The translations under genes were made by a program, and so were the position numbers. 60,910 nucleotides of DNA from Desulforhopalus sp. (GTDB taxonomy: Bacteria; Desulfobacterota; Desulfobulbia; Desulfobulbales; Desulfocapsaceae), in the NCBI GenBank assembly GCA_023231425.1, contig JALNVI010000008.1, positions 1 to 60,910 on the forward strand, read 5' to 3'. Under the pieces are notes generated by a model. That model worked only from the letters and a program-made list of their open reading frames with translations. It was not told the origin of the DNA and did no database searches. Positions 17,877-26,064 of the stretch are shown here, piece by piece. The first letter of the stretch is position 1. Each line of letters opens with the position of its first letter.

Positions 17877-19106
17877 ATGAAATACCTGCTCCTCGTCGGT
17901 GACGGCATGGGGGACTACCCCTGCAAGGAACTGAACGGCGGGACACCACTCTCTGCAGCGAAGACTCCCTGTATAGATGACCTGTGCCGCAAGGGAAGTC
18001 TCTTCTTCAACCACACTGTCCCCGAGGGGTTTCCCCCCGGCAGCGATGTGGCCAACATGTCGCTGATGGGCTGCTCCCCTGCAAAATATTTCACAGGCCG
18101 GGCTCCACTTGAAGCGGCCGCAATGGGCATCAGCCTGCAACCGAATGAGTACGCCTTCCGCTGTAACACGGTGACCCTGGATTTTAACGGTGAGGAAGTA
18201 ATCATGCGCGACTTTACCGCTGATCACATTTCCAGCGAAGAGGCCCGGGAACTGATTGCCGGACTGGAGGAGAACTGCAGCAGCGAACACTTCCATTTCA
18301 AACCGGGCGTCAGTTACCGCAACCTCGTCCTCTTTTCCGGGAAACACCCTGGCTTTGCCACCACCCCGCCCCACGACCATATCGGCAAAGACGTTGCCGA
18401 ATACTGGAATACATATCGAAAAGACGACGAGTGGCGGGAACTGCTTGACAGTGTAAAGGCATATCTTGTCGATCACCCCGTCAACCGCAAACGGATTGCC
18501 AGCGGGAAAAATCCCGCCAATATGATCTGGCTGTGGGGCGAAGGGAAAAAACCCGGCATGCCGTCTCTCTGTAAACGCTTCAACATCACCGGCACCATGG
18601 TTTCAGCGGTAGATCTGCTTAAGGGACTTGGCATTCTCGGCGGTCTCAGCACTCCGGAGATTAAAGGCGCCACCGGCTATATCGATACCAACTACGCGGG
18701 CAAAGCTGCCGCGGCAATAGAGGCTTTGAAGACCCAGGATTTTGTCTTTGTTCACCTTGAAGCCCCCGATGAAGCTGGCCATGAGGGCTCCGCGAAGGTT
18801 AAGGTGCAGGCAATTGAGGATTTCGACAGCAAGATCGTTGAACCGATTCTTGCCGATCTGCGACGGCGTGGCGAAGAGTTCCGCGTGGTCGTCACCATGG
18901 ACCACTTCACACCAATCTCCCTGCGAACCCATGCCTCTGACCCCGTACCGACCCTCCTCTATGACTCACGGGAGAAGAACCCGGGATGCGGTTTCACCTT
19001 CTCTGAGGCAGAGTGTACCCAAGCCAAAGAGACGACGGGGACAACCGATCTGGTCAGCAGTGACGAGCTGGTTGAACTTCTCTTCGAAAGGGCCCCTGAA
19101 GCCTGA
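17877..19106 (+). CDS. ApgM-family enzyme, probable homoserine kinase (alkaline-phosphatase fold)
   Basis: 409 aa from ATG at 17877, with a GGGGGG ribosome-binding stretch inside the hom end and one base between the genes. The start MKYLLLVGDGMGDYP and SDVANMSLMGCSP (Asp and Ser of the two-metal site) place it in the cofactor-independent phosphoglycerate mutase family of archaeal type; HLEAPDEAGHEG and VTMDHFTPISLRTHASDPVP give the other metal ligands. A clade of this family found beside hom and threonine-synthesis genes has been proposed to act as homoserine kinase in organisms lacking ThrB. Tight coupling to hom favours that role here; a true phosphoglycerate mutase is the alternative. Confidence 0.85.
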   Translation: MKYLLLVGDGMGDYPCKELNGGTPLSAAKTPCIDDLCRKGSLFFNHTVPEGFPPGSDVANMSLMGCSPAKYFTGRAPLEAAAMGISLQPNEYAFRCNTVTLDFNGEEVIMRDFTADHISSEEARELIAGLEENCSSEHFHFKPGVSYRNLVLFSGKHPGFATTPPHDHIGKDVAEYWNTYRKDDEWRELLDSVKAYLVDHPVNRKRIASGKNPANMIWLWGEGKKPGMPSLCKRFNITGTMVSAVDLLKGLGILGGLSTPEIKGATGYIDTNYAGKAAAAIEALKTQDFVFVHLEAPDEAGHEGSAKVKVQAIEDFDSKIVEPILADLRRRGEEFRVVVTMDHFTPISLRTHASDPVPTLLYDSREKNPGCGFTFSEAECTQAKETTGTTDLVSSDELVELLFERAPEA

Positions 19107-19335
19107 CCGCCATCCCACCCTCCCCACATCAGCGGGGAGAAGGAAAAAGCAAAAGACGACAAAACAAAAAACTGGATGGCCAGCGAAACACGCGAAAACT
19201 TTTATATCTAACGTGTCTTTTTCCCCATGTTTCGAGGAGTTAGTTGGCAAAAAATTCTTTTGTTGTTTCGTCTTTTTGCTTTCTCCTGCCTCCCTTTTTC
19301 CGTCTTTCGCAGTGAAAATTTACAACGCACACACC

Positions 19336-19776
19336 ATGCCACAATTGTACACGTCCCCTCATGCCCTTTCCATTCGCATCATCTACGCCGATACGGACGC
19401 CGCCGGCGTAGTCTATCATGCCAACTACCTGCGTTACTTTGAGAGCGGCCGCACCGAGTTCATGCGCGATCGAATCTGCTCAGGCAGGGAGTTCGCGCAA
19501 TATGGCATCGTCCTCGTTGTCACCGAGAGCTGGATGCGCTATAAAGCCCCCGCCTTCTACGACGACCTCATCATCGTGGAAACCATCCTCACATCCATCT
19601 CGCGAGTGAAATGCCAATTCAGCTACAGGGTCCTCCGCAATGAAGGGGAACGTAGAAAACTGCTGGTGAAGGGCTGCACGGACCTCGCCCCGGTCACCAG
19701 GGAGGGCCGTCTCACCAGGATTCCCGTCGATTTGGTCAACAGGATGACCCCCCTTCTCCAGGGAGAATTCCCCTGA
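19336..19776 (+). CDS. YbgC/4-hydroxybenzoyl-CoA-type acyl-CoA thioesterase
   Basis: 146 aa from ATG at 19336 (MPQLYTSPHALSIRIIYADT); the open frame extends far upstream in the apgM region but that part is an out-of-frame shadow. It is a single hot-dog domain. The catalytic signature YADTDAAGVVYHANYLRYFE has the general-base Asp and the VVYHANY loop of the YbgC/FadM group. Members hydrolyse short acyl-CoA or acyl-ACP esters in the cytoplasm; YbgC is often linked to tol-pal, which is not seen here. It is followed by the initiator tRNA gene with its own promoter. Confidence 0.9.
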   Translation: MPQLYTSPHALSIRIIYADTDAAGVVYHANYLRYFESGRTEFMRDRICSGREFAQYGIVLVVTESWMRYKAPAFYDDLIIVETILTSISRVKCQFSYRVLRNEGERRKLLVKGCTDLAPVTREGRLTRIPVDLVNRMTPLLQGEFP

Positions 19777-19801
19777 AATAAAACAAAGTGAACAAAACAT
19801 G

Positions 19802-19829
19802 TTGACAGGAATTATTAAAGTTGTATATT
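19802..19829 (+). promoter_or_regulatory. Promoter of initiator tRNA gene
   Basis: TTGACA (19802-19807), 16-bp spacer, TATATT (19824-19829), ending 12 bp before the tRNA. Confidence 0.75.
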
Positions 19830-19841
19830 AACACTTCTCAG

Positions 19842-19918
<77 letters not shown>

Positions 19919-19926
19919 GAACTTTC

Positions 19927-19964
19927 AAGGCCTTACAGCTTCATTGCTGTGAGGCCTTTTTTTA
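19927..19964 (+). terminator. Terminator of initiator tRNA gene
   Basis: AAGGCCTTACAGC pairs with GCTGTGAGGCCTT across a TTCATT loop, followed by seven T residues. From here to the next gene at 20362 the only other feature seen is the hairpin at 20247-20283. Confidence 0.9.
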
Positions 19965-20246
19965 TTTCTTTCTTCGCTCTTCCTTTCCCCCATATTCCCT
20001 TTCCGTACAAGATAAAATTCAGAGGTCTTTTCCCGGTTCCCGCGGGACCCATTCAGTAAAGACAACACAGGGAGCGTAGAACGTGCTGACGGTCAGATTA
20101 CATAAAACTGGTAGTTGCCCCCCCGCGCAACAGGCATCAGCACCGGACAGTACCTGCGACAGCATAGAGTCCTTTCTGTAAATTTCGTTCTATCCTCAAT
20201 TCGTATAATAAGTGCATGGCCTTTGCAGGCAGATACAACCGCGGGC

Positions 20247-20283
20247 AAAAAAAATGGGGACTCAAGAAATTTCCTGAGTCCCC
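20247..20283 (-). terminator. Terminator of SMR exporter gene
   Basis: GGGGACTCA (20256-20264) and TGAGTCCCC (20275-20283) form a 9-bp stem; on the minus strand it is followed by T8 after one A. It ends the transcript of the SMR gene about 80 bp past its stop. Confidence 0.85.
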
Positions 20284-20361
20284 GTCCTGCTCAACTGCAT
20301 GTCTATTCTTTTCATTATATCATATTGAAATAAATCAAAGTTTTGCCGGTTGCCGAGTTTT

Positions 20362-20691
20362 TTAATGTTCAACCATTTTGGAAAAAAGCTGAATAACCCC
20401 GACACCTGCGACAATCAACCCCATTCCCGCCAGTGCGGCGGCATCCGGCTGCTGGTTATACATGGTCATCCCCGCAAGGGTGATAAGCACGATTCCCAGT
20501 CCGCTCCAGATCGCATAGGCGATCCCCATATCCATGGACGTTAGAACAACAGAGAGCAGGAACATGGAGAGGCCGTATCCTGCAACGACAACAACACTTG
20601 GCATCAAGCGGGAAAATCCGTCTGAGGATTTCAGAGCAACGGTCGCCACTACCTCAGAAACGATGGCGATAAAAAGATACGTTTTAATCAT
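20362..20691 (-). CDS. Small multidrug resistance (SMR/EmrE-type) exporter
   Basis: 109 aa with four membrane helices. The membrane-embedded glutamate required for proton and substrate binding is Glu13 in IAIVSEVVATVALKSS, equivalent to Glu14 of EmrE. The loop AYAIWSGLGIVLI matches the Qac/EmrE branch rather than the guanidinium (Gdx/SugE) branch. It works as an antiparallel dimer exchanging protons for cationic compounds. Single-gene unit with its own terminator; no guanidine riboswitch is evident upstream. Confidence 0.93.
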   Translation of the reverse strand: MIKTYLFIAIVSEVVATVALKSSDGFSRLMPSVVVVAGYGLSMFLLSVVLTSMDMGIAYAIWSGLGIVLITLAGMTMYNQQPDAAALAGMGLIVAGVGVIQLFSKMVEH

Positions 20692-21151
20692 GATGGCACG
20701 ATGGGTACAAACGATTTTTACAACATTTTACTGCATTTTTTACAGCTGTTTCTATTCTTTTTTAACTACGCCGAAAACGGCTTTTATATTTCTTTGATCT
20801 TTGCCTCCCCCATCAATTGACGGGAACAAAAGGGAATTTTTTTTTTATCATCTTTTATAACAGTTTGAGTTGCTGCTAAAAGCCCTTTTCCTTTATTAGA
20901 CACAACACAGGCCATAAACACCACGAATCTGTTTACGGCCCGCTACACTGTATTTTTTTATTATATATCGCCCCGTCTCTTCTGGCAATAGCAATCAAAG
21001 AAGCGCAAAAACGGGAAGTTATAAAACAAAGCTTAAACACGTGATCTTCCATCGAGTTTTCTGATTCAATTTCTTTTTCTTTTTCCTCCCGATTCATGAA
21101 ACAACTGCGATCAAATAAAGTCCGGGCTTTGCATTCCCACCTGAAAAAAAT
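20692..21151. other. AT-rich intergenic region, no gene seen
   Basis: About 460 bp between the SMR gene (reading left) and the hairpin at 21152. It is AT-rich with several T tracts and a short GCCGAAAACGGC hairpin near 20770. No open frame, tRNA, riboswitch or repeat copy could be supported. Confidence 0.4.
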
Positions 21152-21219
21152 AAAAAAAGGGGGGTGTTTCTTGTACCGATAATAAAGATATCACCAGTAC
21201 CAGAAACACCCCCCTTTTT
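21152..21219 (-). terminator. Strong terminator after the galE-hypD gene group
   Basis: A7GGGGGGTGTTTC (from 21152) pairs with GAAACACCCCCCTTTTT (to 21219) in a long stem with a loop of about 25 nt. With A and T tracts on both sides it can work in both directions; it lies 10 bp past the last gene of the minus-strand group. Confidence 0.88.
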
Positions 21220-21229
21220 CTCCACTGGT

Positions 21230-21604
21230 TTATCTGACTTTTGTGCTCGTCGGCATCATCGGGTTGCAATTGTGCAGCCTTACCTCACCCTGCCAGATGC
21301 CCCCCGGAGTCCGCTCCTTGAAGATACAGGTGTTTGATTCCGGATCATAATTTTCCACCCAGAGGCTGTTCTCCTTCCATGTCATCCCGATATTATGCAT
21401 CCCTTCAGGCACAGTGACCTCCATCACTCCGCCGTAACTGCGCGCAAGAAGGTTTTCAAATTTGAAAAAGTAGGCAGCCCAGCCCCCCATGAGGATAATG
21501 AGGGCAATACTGACAGCACTTTTCCAGTGGTCCATGCGGGCCAGAATGGCAAAAAGAAGAATGGCAACACCGATAATGGCAAACCAGTAGATATAAGTAA
21601 CCAC
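21230..21604 (-). CDS. Unknown small membrane protein
   Basis: About 124 aa starting at GTG 21602-21604 (VTYIYWFAIIGVAILL); GGAGG seven bases upstream decides this start over longer frames that overlap hypD. There are two membrane helices, residues about 3-22 and 30-47, then a soluble C-terminal domain of about 75 residues beginning YGGVMEVTVPEGMHNIGMTW and containing two cysteines, one in NTCIF and one in LHNCNP. I do not recognise the family. It is 43 bp downstream of the hypD-like gene and directly before a strong terminator, so it is the last gene of the group. Confidence 0.75.
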   Translation of the reverse strand: MVTYIYWFAIIGVAILLFAILARMDHWKSAVSIALIILMGGWAAYFFKFENLLARSYGGVMEVTVPEGMHNIGMTWKENSLWVENYDPESNTCIFKERTPGGIWQGEVRLHNCNPMMPTSTKVR

Positions 21605-21647
21605 GGGAAATCCTCCATGAGACTGAAAAAGGAGAAAAGCTGCCGTC

Positions 21648-22820
21648 TCAGGGGGACTGCAGCTCGTATTTGAAATAGGAGTGACAGATCCCCTCATCGG
21701 AGATCATACAGGGTCCCACCGGGCTGGCGGGGGTACAGCTCATACCGAAAAAAGGACAGTCAGTCGGGATACTGCGCCCGGAGATAATCTCGTTACACTG
21801 GCATTTGCTATTTTCGTGGCCCTCGGTAAAGTGAACGTTGAAACGCCGGGTGGCATCAAAGAGGGCCAGCTCATCGCGAATAACAAAACCACTGCGGGAG
21901 ATGGTACCGAGCCCGCGCCAGTCGGTTTCGACGGCACAAAAGACCTCGGAGACAATGCGCAGGGCAGTATTCGTTTCCAGAGGGGACCAGGAGAAGGCCG
22001 AGTCATCACTCACCTCTGCCGTTCCCGCTTTCACCTGACGCACAAGGAAAAGAATGCCCTCAAGGACATCCTCAAGGGTAAACCCGGCGATACAGCAGGG
22101 AAGATTGTATTTTCTGGCGAGATGACTGTAAGCGTCGGTGTCGGAAACAACGTTGTTGCTGTCGGAGCAGAGCAATCCTTCGATATGCAGTTTCTCGTTT
22201 TCCATGAGGCGGCCGATGGTGGGAGGCAGCAGGCGGATGGAGGGGATGACACAGAAGTTTTCCAGCCCGCTCTCGGCGGCGCAGAGAATCGTTTCGGCGA
22301 CGTTAGGGGCGGTAGCCTCAAATCCGGCGGCCACATAGACCACCGTGCTGTCCGGTTCATGCCGGGCGATGTCCAGTGCTTCCTGGGGGGTATTGATCAG
22401 CTCCACCCGTGCGCCTTTGGCGCAGATGGAGCCCAGCGACTCTTTGCTGCCCCTTACCTGGAGCAAATCTTCACAGACCGCCGTTATCACACCGGGCTGG
22501 CTGGCCACCTTGACAAAGGCGTCAATATGTCCGGCCGGCATGACACAGACACTGCAGCCCGGACCTGCCACCAGCTCAAGACTGGCAGGAAGTTTTGCAC
22601 GCACATAGTTTTTCAGCAGGGTGCGGTTCTGGTTCCCGCACGCCACCATCAGGCGGATCGGCCTGTCAACGAGAGCATGAATTTCCTTCAGCAGTTCTTC
22701 AGATCTAGCCAGCACAGGTTCCATTTTTCGCATTAATAGGAGAGGTTTTCGCTTCTCAGGGAGAAGAATGGAAGATCCTCTCATCTGATTCGGGGTACAA
22801 AAAAAAGTTCTGTCAGTCAT
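21648..22820 (-). CDS. HypD-like protein with altered CGGHTH motif
   Basis: 390 aa from ATG 22818-22820, which directly follows the galE stop (TGAATG), so the two are translationally coupled; internal starts at residues 30 or 33 are also possible and nearer the usual HypD length. HypD assembles the Fe(CN)2CO group of NiFe hydrogenases with HypC. Conserved pieces are GPGCSVCVMPAGHID (86-100), AAGFEATAPN, and the C-terminal iron-sulfur cysteines 340, 342, 355, 362, 371 and 379 (PTDCPFFGMSCTP, GPCMISDEGIC). The active-site CGGHTH is here CGNQNR: the cysteine (Cys61) remains but both histidines are gone. No other hyp or hydrogenase gene is nearby. It may be a paralogue with a changed job. Confidence 0.85.
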   Translation of the reverse strand: MTDRTFFCTPNQMRGSSILLPEKRKPLLLMRKMEPVLARSEELLKEIHALVDRPIRLMVACGNQNRTLLKNYVRAKLPASLELVAGPGCSVCVMPAGHIDAFVKVASQPGVITAVCEDLLQVRGSKESLGSICAKGARVELINTPQEALDIARHEPDSTVVYVAAGFEATAPNVAETILCAAESGLENFCVIPSIRLLPPTIGRLMENEKLHIEGLLCSDSNNVVSDTDAYSHLARKYNLPCCIAGFTLEDVLEGILFLVRQVKAGTAEVSDDSAFSWSPLETNTALRIVSEVFCAVETDWRGLGTISRSGFVIRDELALFDATRRFNVHFTEGHENSKCQCNEIISGRSIPTDCPFFGMSCTPASPVGPCMISDEGICHSYFKYELQSP

Positions 22821-23852
22821 TCAATCCTGTTTGCCATATCCTTCCGGATTCTGCTGCTGCCAGCGCCAGGAGTCTTCACACATATCTCTGAGATTATACT
22901 GCGCCTTCCAGCCCAGCTCACGGGCAGCTTTGCCCGGATCGGCGTAGCAGGCGGCGATATCACCTGCCCGTCTCGGAGCAATTTTACAGGATATCTCCAT
23001 GCCACAGGCCTCACTGAAGGTCTTCACCATATCGAGCACAGAGTAGCCCTTCCCGGTGCCGAGGTTACAGACATAACATCCTGGATTGTCAGCGAATTTA
23101 TTTAGCGCAGCCACATGACCGAGGGCGAGATCCACCACATGGATAAAGTCGCGTACGCCGCTGCCGTCCGGGGTATCATAGTCGTCCCCAAAGACGGAGA
23201 GTTGTTTCAACCGGCCGATGGCCACCTGGGTGATATAAGGCATGAGGTTATTCGGAATGCCGTTGGGATCTTCACCGATGCGACCGCTTTTGTGTGCTCC
23301 GACCGGGTTGAAATACCGCAGCAGCAACACGTTCCATTCTGGTCGGGCGAGCTGCATGTCTGTCAGGATCTGTTCAATCATCAACTTGGTCCAGCCATAG
23401 GGATTCGTGCAGGCGGTGGTGGGACACTCTTCGCTGATCGGCAGGCTGGCTGGTTCACCGTAAACCGTCGCCGAGGAACTGAAGATGAGATTCCGCACAC
23501 CATACTGCTCCATCACCTCTACGAGGTTGATGGTCCCTGTAATATTGTTATGGTAGTAGAGCAGCGGTTTCTCCACCGATTCCCCCACTGCCTTTTTGCC
23601 AGCAAAATGAATAACAGCATCAAAGGGAGTATCGATATTCTGCTCAAAGACATCTTCCAGACCCGTTCGGTCGAGGATATCTACCTGGTGAAAATTGACT
23701 TTGCCACCACCGAGTTCTTCCACACGGCGAACCGCTTCGAGACTTGAGTTGGAAAGATTGTCGAGAAGAGTCACCCTGTCATTGCGGCCAAGCAGTTCAA
23801 CGCAGGTGTGACTGCCGATATATCCGGCACCGCCGGTAACTAATACGTGCAT
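22821..23852 (-). CDS. galE: UDP-glucose 4-epimerase
   Basis: 343 aa short-chain dehydrogenase/reductase-type epimerase interconverting UDP-glucose and UDP-galactose, which supplies LPS and capsule sugars. The NAD site is VTGGAGYIGSHTCVEL at the N-terminus, the catalytic Ser region is FSSSATVYGEP, and the Tyr-x3-Lys pair is in NPYGWTKLMIE. The start has AGGAGC upstream. It lies between the ligase-like gene (95 bp upstream) and hypD, all on the minus strand. Confidence 0.96.
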   Translation of the reverse strand: MHVLVTGGAGYIGSHTCVELLGRNDRVTLLDNLSNSSLEAVRRVEELGGGKVNFHQVDILDRTGLEDVFEQNIDTPFDAVIHFAGKKAVGESVEKPLLYYHNNITGTINLVEVMEQYGVRNLIFSSSATVYGEPASLPISEECPTTACTNPYGWTKLMIEQILTDMQLARPEWNVLLLRYFNPVGAHKSGRIGEDPNGIPNNLMPYITQVAIGRLKQLSVFGDDYDTPDGSGVRDFIHVVDLALGHVAALNKFADNPGCYVCNLGTGKGYSVLDMVKTFSEACGMEISCKIAPRRAGDIAACYADPGKAARELGWKAQYNLRDMCEDSWRWQQQNPEGYGKQD

Positions 23853-23947
23853 GATGTGCTCCTGCAGGTGTGTACTATTGTTGCAGACAATTTTTTATAA
23901 TAACATAACTTTATTTGATTTCCATGAAAAAGGGCTGCTTCTGCCTG

Positions 23948-25900
23948 TCAGCCGATCATGGCAAGATACTCCGCTTCGCTGATGATCTGCACGCCGGATT
24001 GCTCCGCTCTGCTGAGTTTTGCTGCTCCAACCTTCTCACCGCAGACGAGGAAATCGGTGCTGCCGCTCACACTGCTGCCAACCCTGGCACCGAGGGCCTT
24101 CGCCTGCTTCTTCATATCGTCGCGTTTGCCCTGCACCATACTTCCGGTAAAGACGATGACCTTTCCGGAGATGGGGCTGGCCGGACCCTGCTCTGCTTCA
24201 TTTTCCACTGTCAGCGGCGTGGAAATGAGGGTGAAGCCGAGGGCGCGCAGCTGGTCGAACTCCCTGTGGATTGAGGCCAGCCCGTCCACAAGCTCCTCGC
24301 CAATCTTCTCCGAGAAACCCTTAATCTCCTTGATCTGCTCAATCTTCAGGGAAAAAATATCTTCCAGCGGGCAGACGGCAAACAGTTTTTCACAGTTGCC
24401 CGCGCCCATGCGACGGACACCGAAGGCTGCGAGAAAGCGCCAGTCTTCTATCGGTTCGCGCAGGCTGCGCTGCAGCTGGGCGACGATGTTTTCCGCCTGT
24501 TTCGGGCCGAAACCGAATTTTTGGAAGCCCCCCTCACTGAGGGCATATATTTCACCGAGGGTGCGCACCCCGCCGTTATAGATCTTGTGCAGGGCGGAGG
24601 GACCAAACCCGTCAATATTGCCAAGGGTCTTGAAGAAATGCTCCATGCTGTTGACAATTTGCGCCGGGCAGTGAAGCTGGTTGGTACACAACAGCCAGTC
24701 CCCTTCCCAGATCAGTTTCCCGTTGCAGCTCGGGCAGCTCTTCGGAATCTGCACCTCACCCGGTTCAAGCACTTCTTCGATTTTGGGAATGACCTCGCCG
24801 CTGCGAGAAAGACGAATGAGGGCACCGGGGCCAATCTTCAAGTCGCGCACCATGGCGTAATGATGGGCTGTGGCACGGCGGATAAGCGCACCGCTCAGGC
24901 GGGTGGGCGGAAACTCCACCACCGGGTTTACCCGGCCGGAACGCGAAGTCTGCGGCACCACAGCGAGGAGCCGGACCTCCACGGTTTCGGTATTCTGTTT
25001 CCAGGCAATCTGCCAGCGGTGGTGGTGGCGAGTGTCCCCCATGCGCTCCTTGATTTCTTCATCCAGAATTTCCAAGACCACGCCGTCGGTATTATACTCC
25101 AGCAGATGCCAGATGCGCTCGACAATGGCTGTGAAGTCGGCAGAAAGTTCAGCCCAGGGACCGCGCCAGTCTGGCAGAAGGGAGAAGGGATAGAAGACCG
25201 CCTTGCCTTCACACAGGGTCTCCTCCACAAGAGGATCCAGCTCCTTTTCTTTAATCAGGGCAGCCTGCACGTTGCGGGAGTTTTCAAAGGTACCGGCCAG
25301 CTTTCTGGTAAACCATTCTCGATTGACAACAATCTCCCCCGGCCCGAGACCGCGCAGGCCGCCTTCGGCCACCTGCAGGCCACGCTCCATGGCGCGGGTG
25401 ATATCGGTGCCACGGCGGCCGTCTCCCCGCGTGTAGAGGCGAGTGCCATCATCGAAGGCCGCGAACCCGTCCAGCTTGGGGGTAACACGAAACTGCAGCT
25501 CAGAAAAAATTTTCTGGCTCTCGTGTGCCGCTTTTTCGATGCGGTTTATCCAGCGCTGAATGGTGGAAAAATTGTAGGCCTTATCGGTGGAGAGCATCCG
25601 CTCGGGCAACTCCACGGTTTTGGCGACGGCCTCCGGCTCCACTGTGCCAAGGAAGGGGTGAGCAGGATAACGACGACGCAGTTCATTGAGAAAACTGAAG
25701 TCGTATTCGTCATCAGAAATAACCGGTTCCCCGCTGCGGTAGAGGAGGTTGGCAAGTTGAAGGAAGTCGAGCAGGTCATTGTCGGAAAGATCCTCCGCCT
25801 GGCGCTCTCCTTCGACGATGGCGAAAAAGGAGGCGAGAGTGAGATCACCCGCATGAGTATCAACGATTTCCTGCTGTTCGGGGCTGAGTGAGGAGGGCAT
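23948..25900 (-). CDS. Divergent NAD-dependent DNA ligase (LigA-like)
   Basis: 650 aa with LigA architecture in full: an N-terminal NMN-binding (Ia) domain with VISDDEYDFSFLNELRRR, adenylation domain, OB fold, four zinc-ligand cysteines (389, 392, 405, 411), HhH repeats and a C-terminal BRCT domain from about residue 575. The nucleophile Lys142 is in TPKLDGFA, and motif V keeps Lys301 (WQIAWK). Two usually invariant residues differ: the Glu two before the nucleophile (E. coli Glu113) is Thr140, and the Lys of DGVVxK (E. coli Lys290) is Glu277 (TDGVVLE). The enzyme would seal nicks using NAD+, but activity is uncertain. It may be a second ligase beside a normal LigA elsewhere. Confidence 0.88.
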   Translation of the reverse strand: MPSSLSPEQQEIVDTHAGDLTLASFFAIVEGERQAEDLSDNDLLDFLQLANLLYRSGEPVISDDEYDFSFLNELRRRYPAHPFLGTVEPEAVAKTVELPERMLSTDKAYNFSTIQRWINRIEKAAHESQKIFSELQFRVTPKLDGFAAFDDGTRLYTRGDGRRGTDITRAMERGLQVAEGGLRGLGPGEIVVNREWFTRKLAGTFENSRNVQAALIKEKELDPLVEETLCEGKAVFYPFSLLPDWRGPWAELSADFTAIVERIWHLLEYNTDGVVLEILDEEIKERMGDTRHHHRWQIAWKQNTETVEVRLLAVVPQTSRSGRVNPVVEFPPTRLSGALIRRATAHHYAMVRDLKIGPGALIRLSRSGEVIPKIEEVLEPGEVQIPKSCPSCNGKLIWEGDWLLCTNQLHCPAQIVNSMEHFFKTLGNIDGFGPSALHKIYNGGVRTLGEIYALSEGGFQKFGFGPKQAENIVAQLQRSLREPIEDWRFLAAFGVRRMGAGNCEKLFAVCPLEDIFSLKIEQIKEIKGFSEKIGEELVDGLASIHREFDQLRALGFTLISTPLTVENEAEQGPASPISGKVIVFTGSMVQGKRDDMKKQAKALGARVGSSVSGSTDFLVCGEKVGAAKLSRAEQSGVQIISEAEYLAMIG

Positions 25901-25987
25901 ATTTTTTTCTACAAAAGAGGAATTTTAAGATTTTTTGTTTCTTTTCTGAGGTGGTAAGACTACTTTTTTCAGATAAATACCTCAGGG

Positions 25988-26028
25988 GACCTTGAATATG
26001 AACAAAAGACAAGCTGTTTCAAGGAAAC
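25988..26028 (+). repeat. Miniature derivative of the intergenic element, copy C
   Basis: Only the right-end sequence is recognisable: CCTTGAATATGAACAAAAGA followed by CAAGCTGTTTCAAGG. CCTTGAA at one side and TTCAAGG at the other give it its own inverted ends, as if a long copy lost its interior. Weak similarity (GAGGTGGTAAGACTAC) continues upstream to about 25947. It ends about 40 bp before the ltaE start. Confidence 0.65.
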
Positions 26029-26064
26029 ATCAGAACACCAATAGCAAATTTTCAGGGAGCAGGT

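Noticed and set aside
18742..19335. Long upstream extension of the YbgC-type thioesterase
   Set aside because: It overlaps apgM in another frame and contains low-complexity residues; the hot-dog domain begins right after ATG 19336.
20692..21151. Guanidine (ykkC or mini-ykkC) riboswitch before the SMR gene
   Set aside because: The repeated ACGR hairpin loops of these RNAs could not be found, and the protein is of the EmrE rather than the guanidinium-exporter type.
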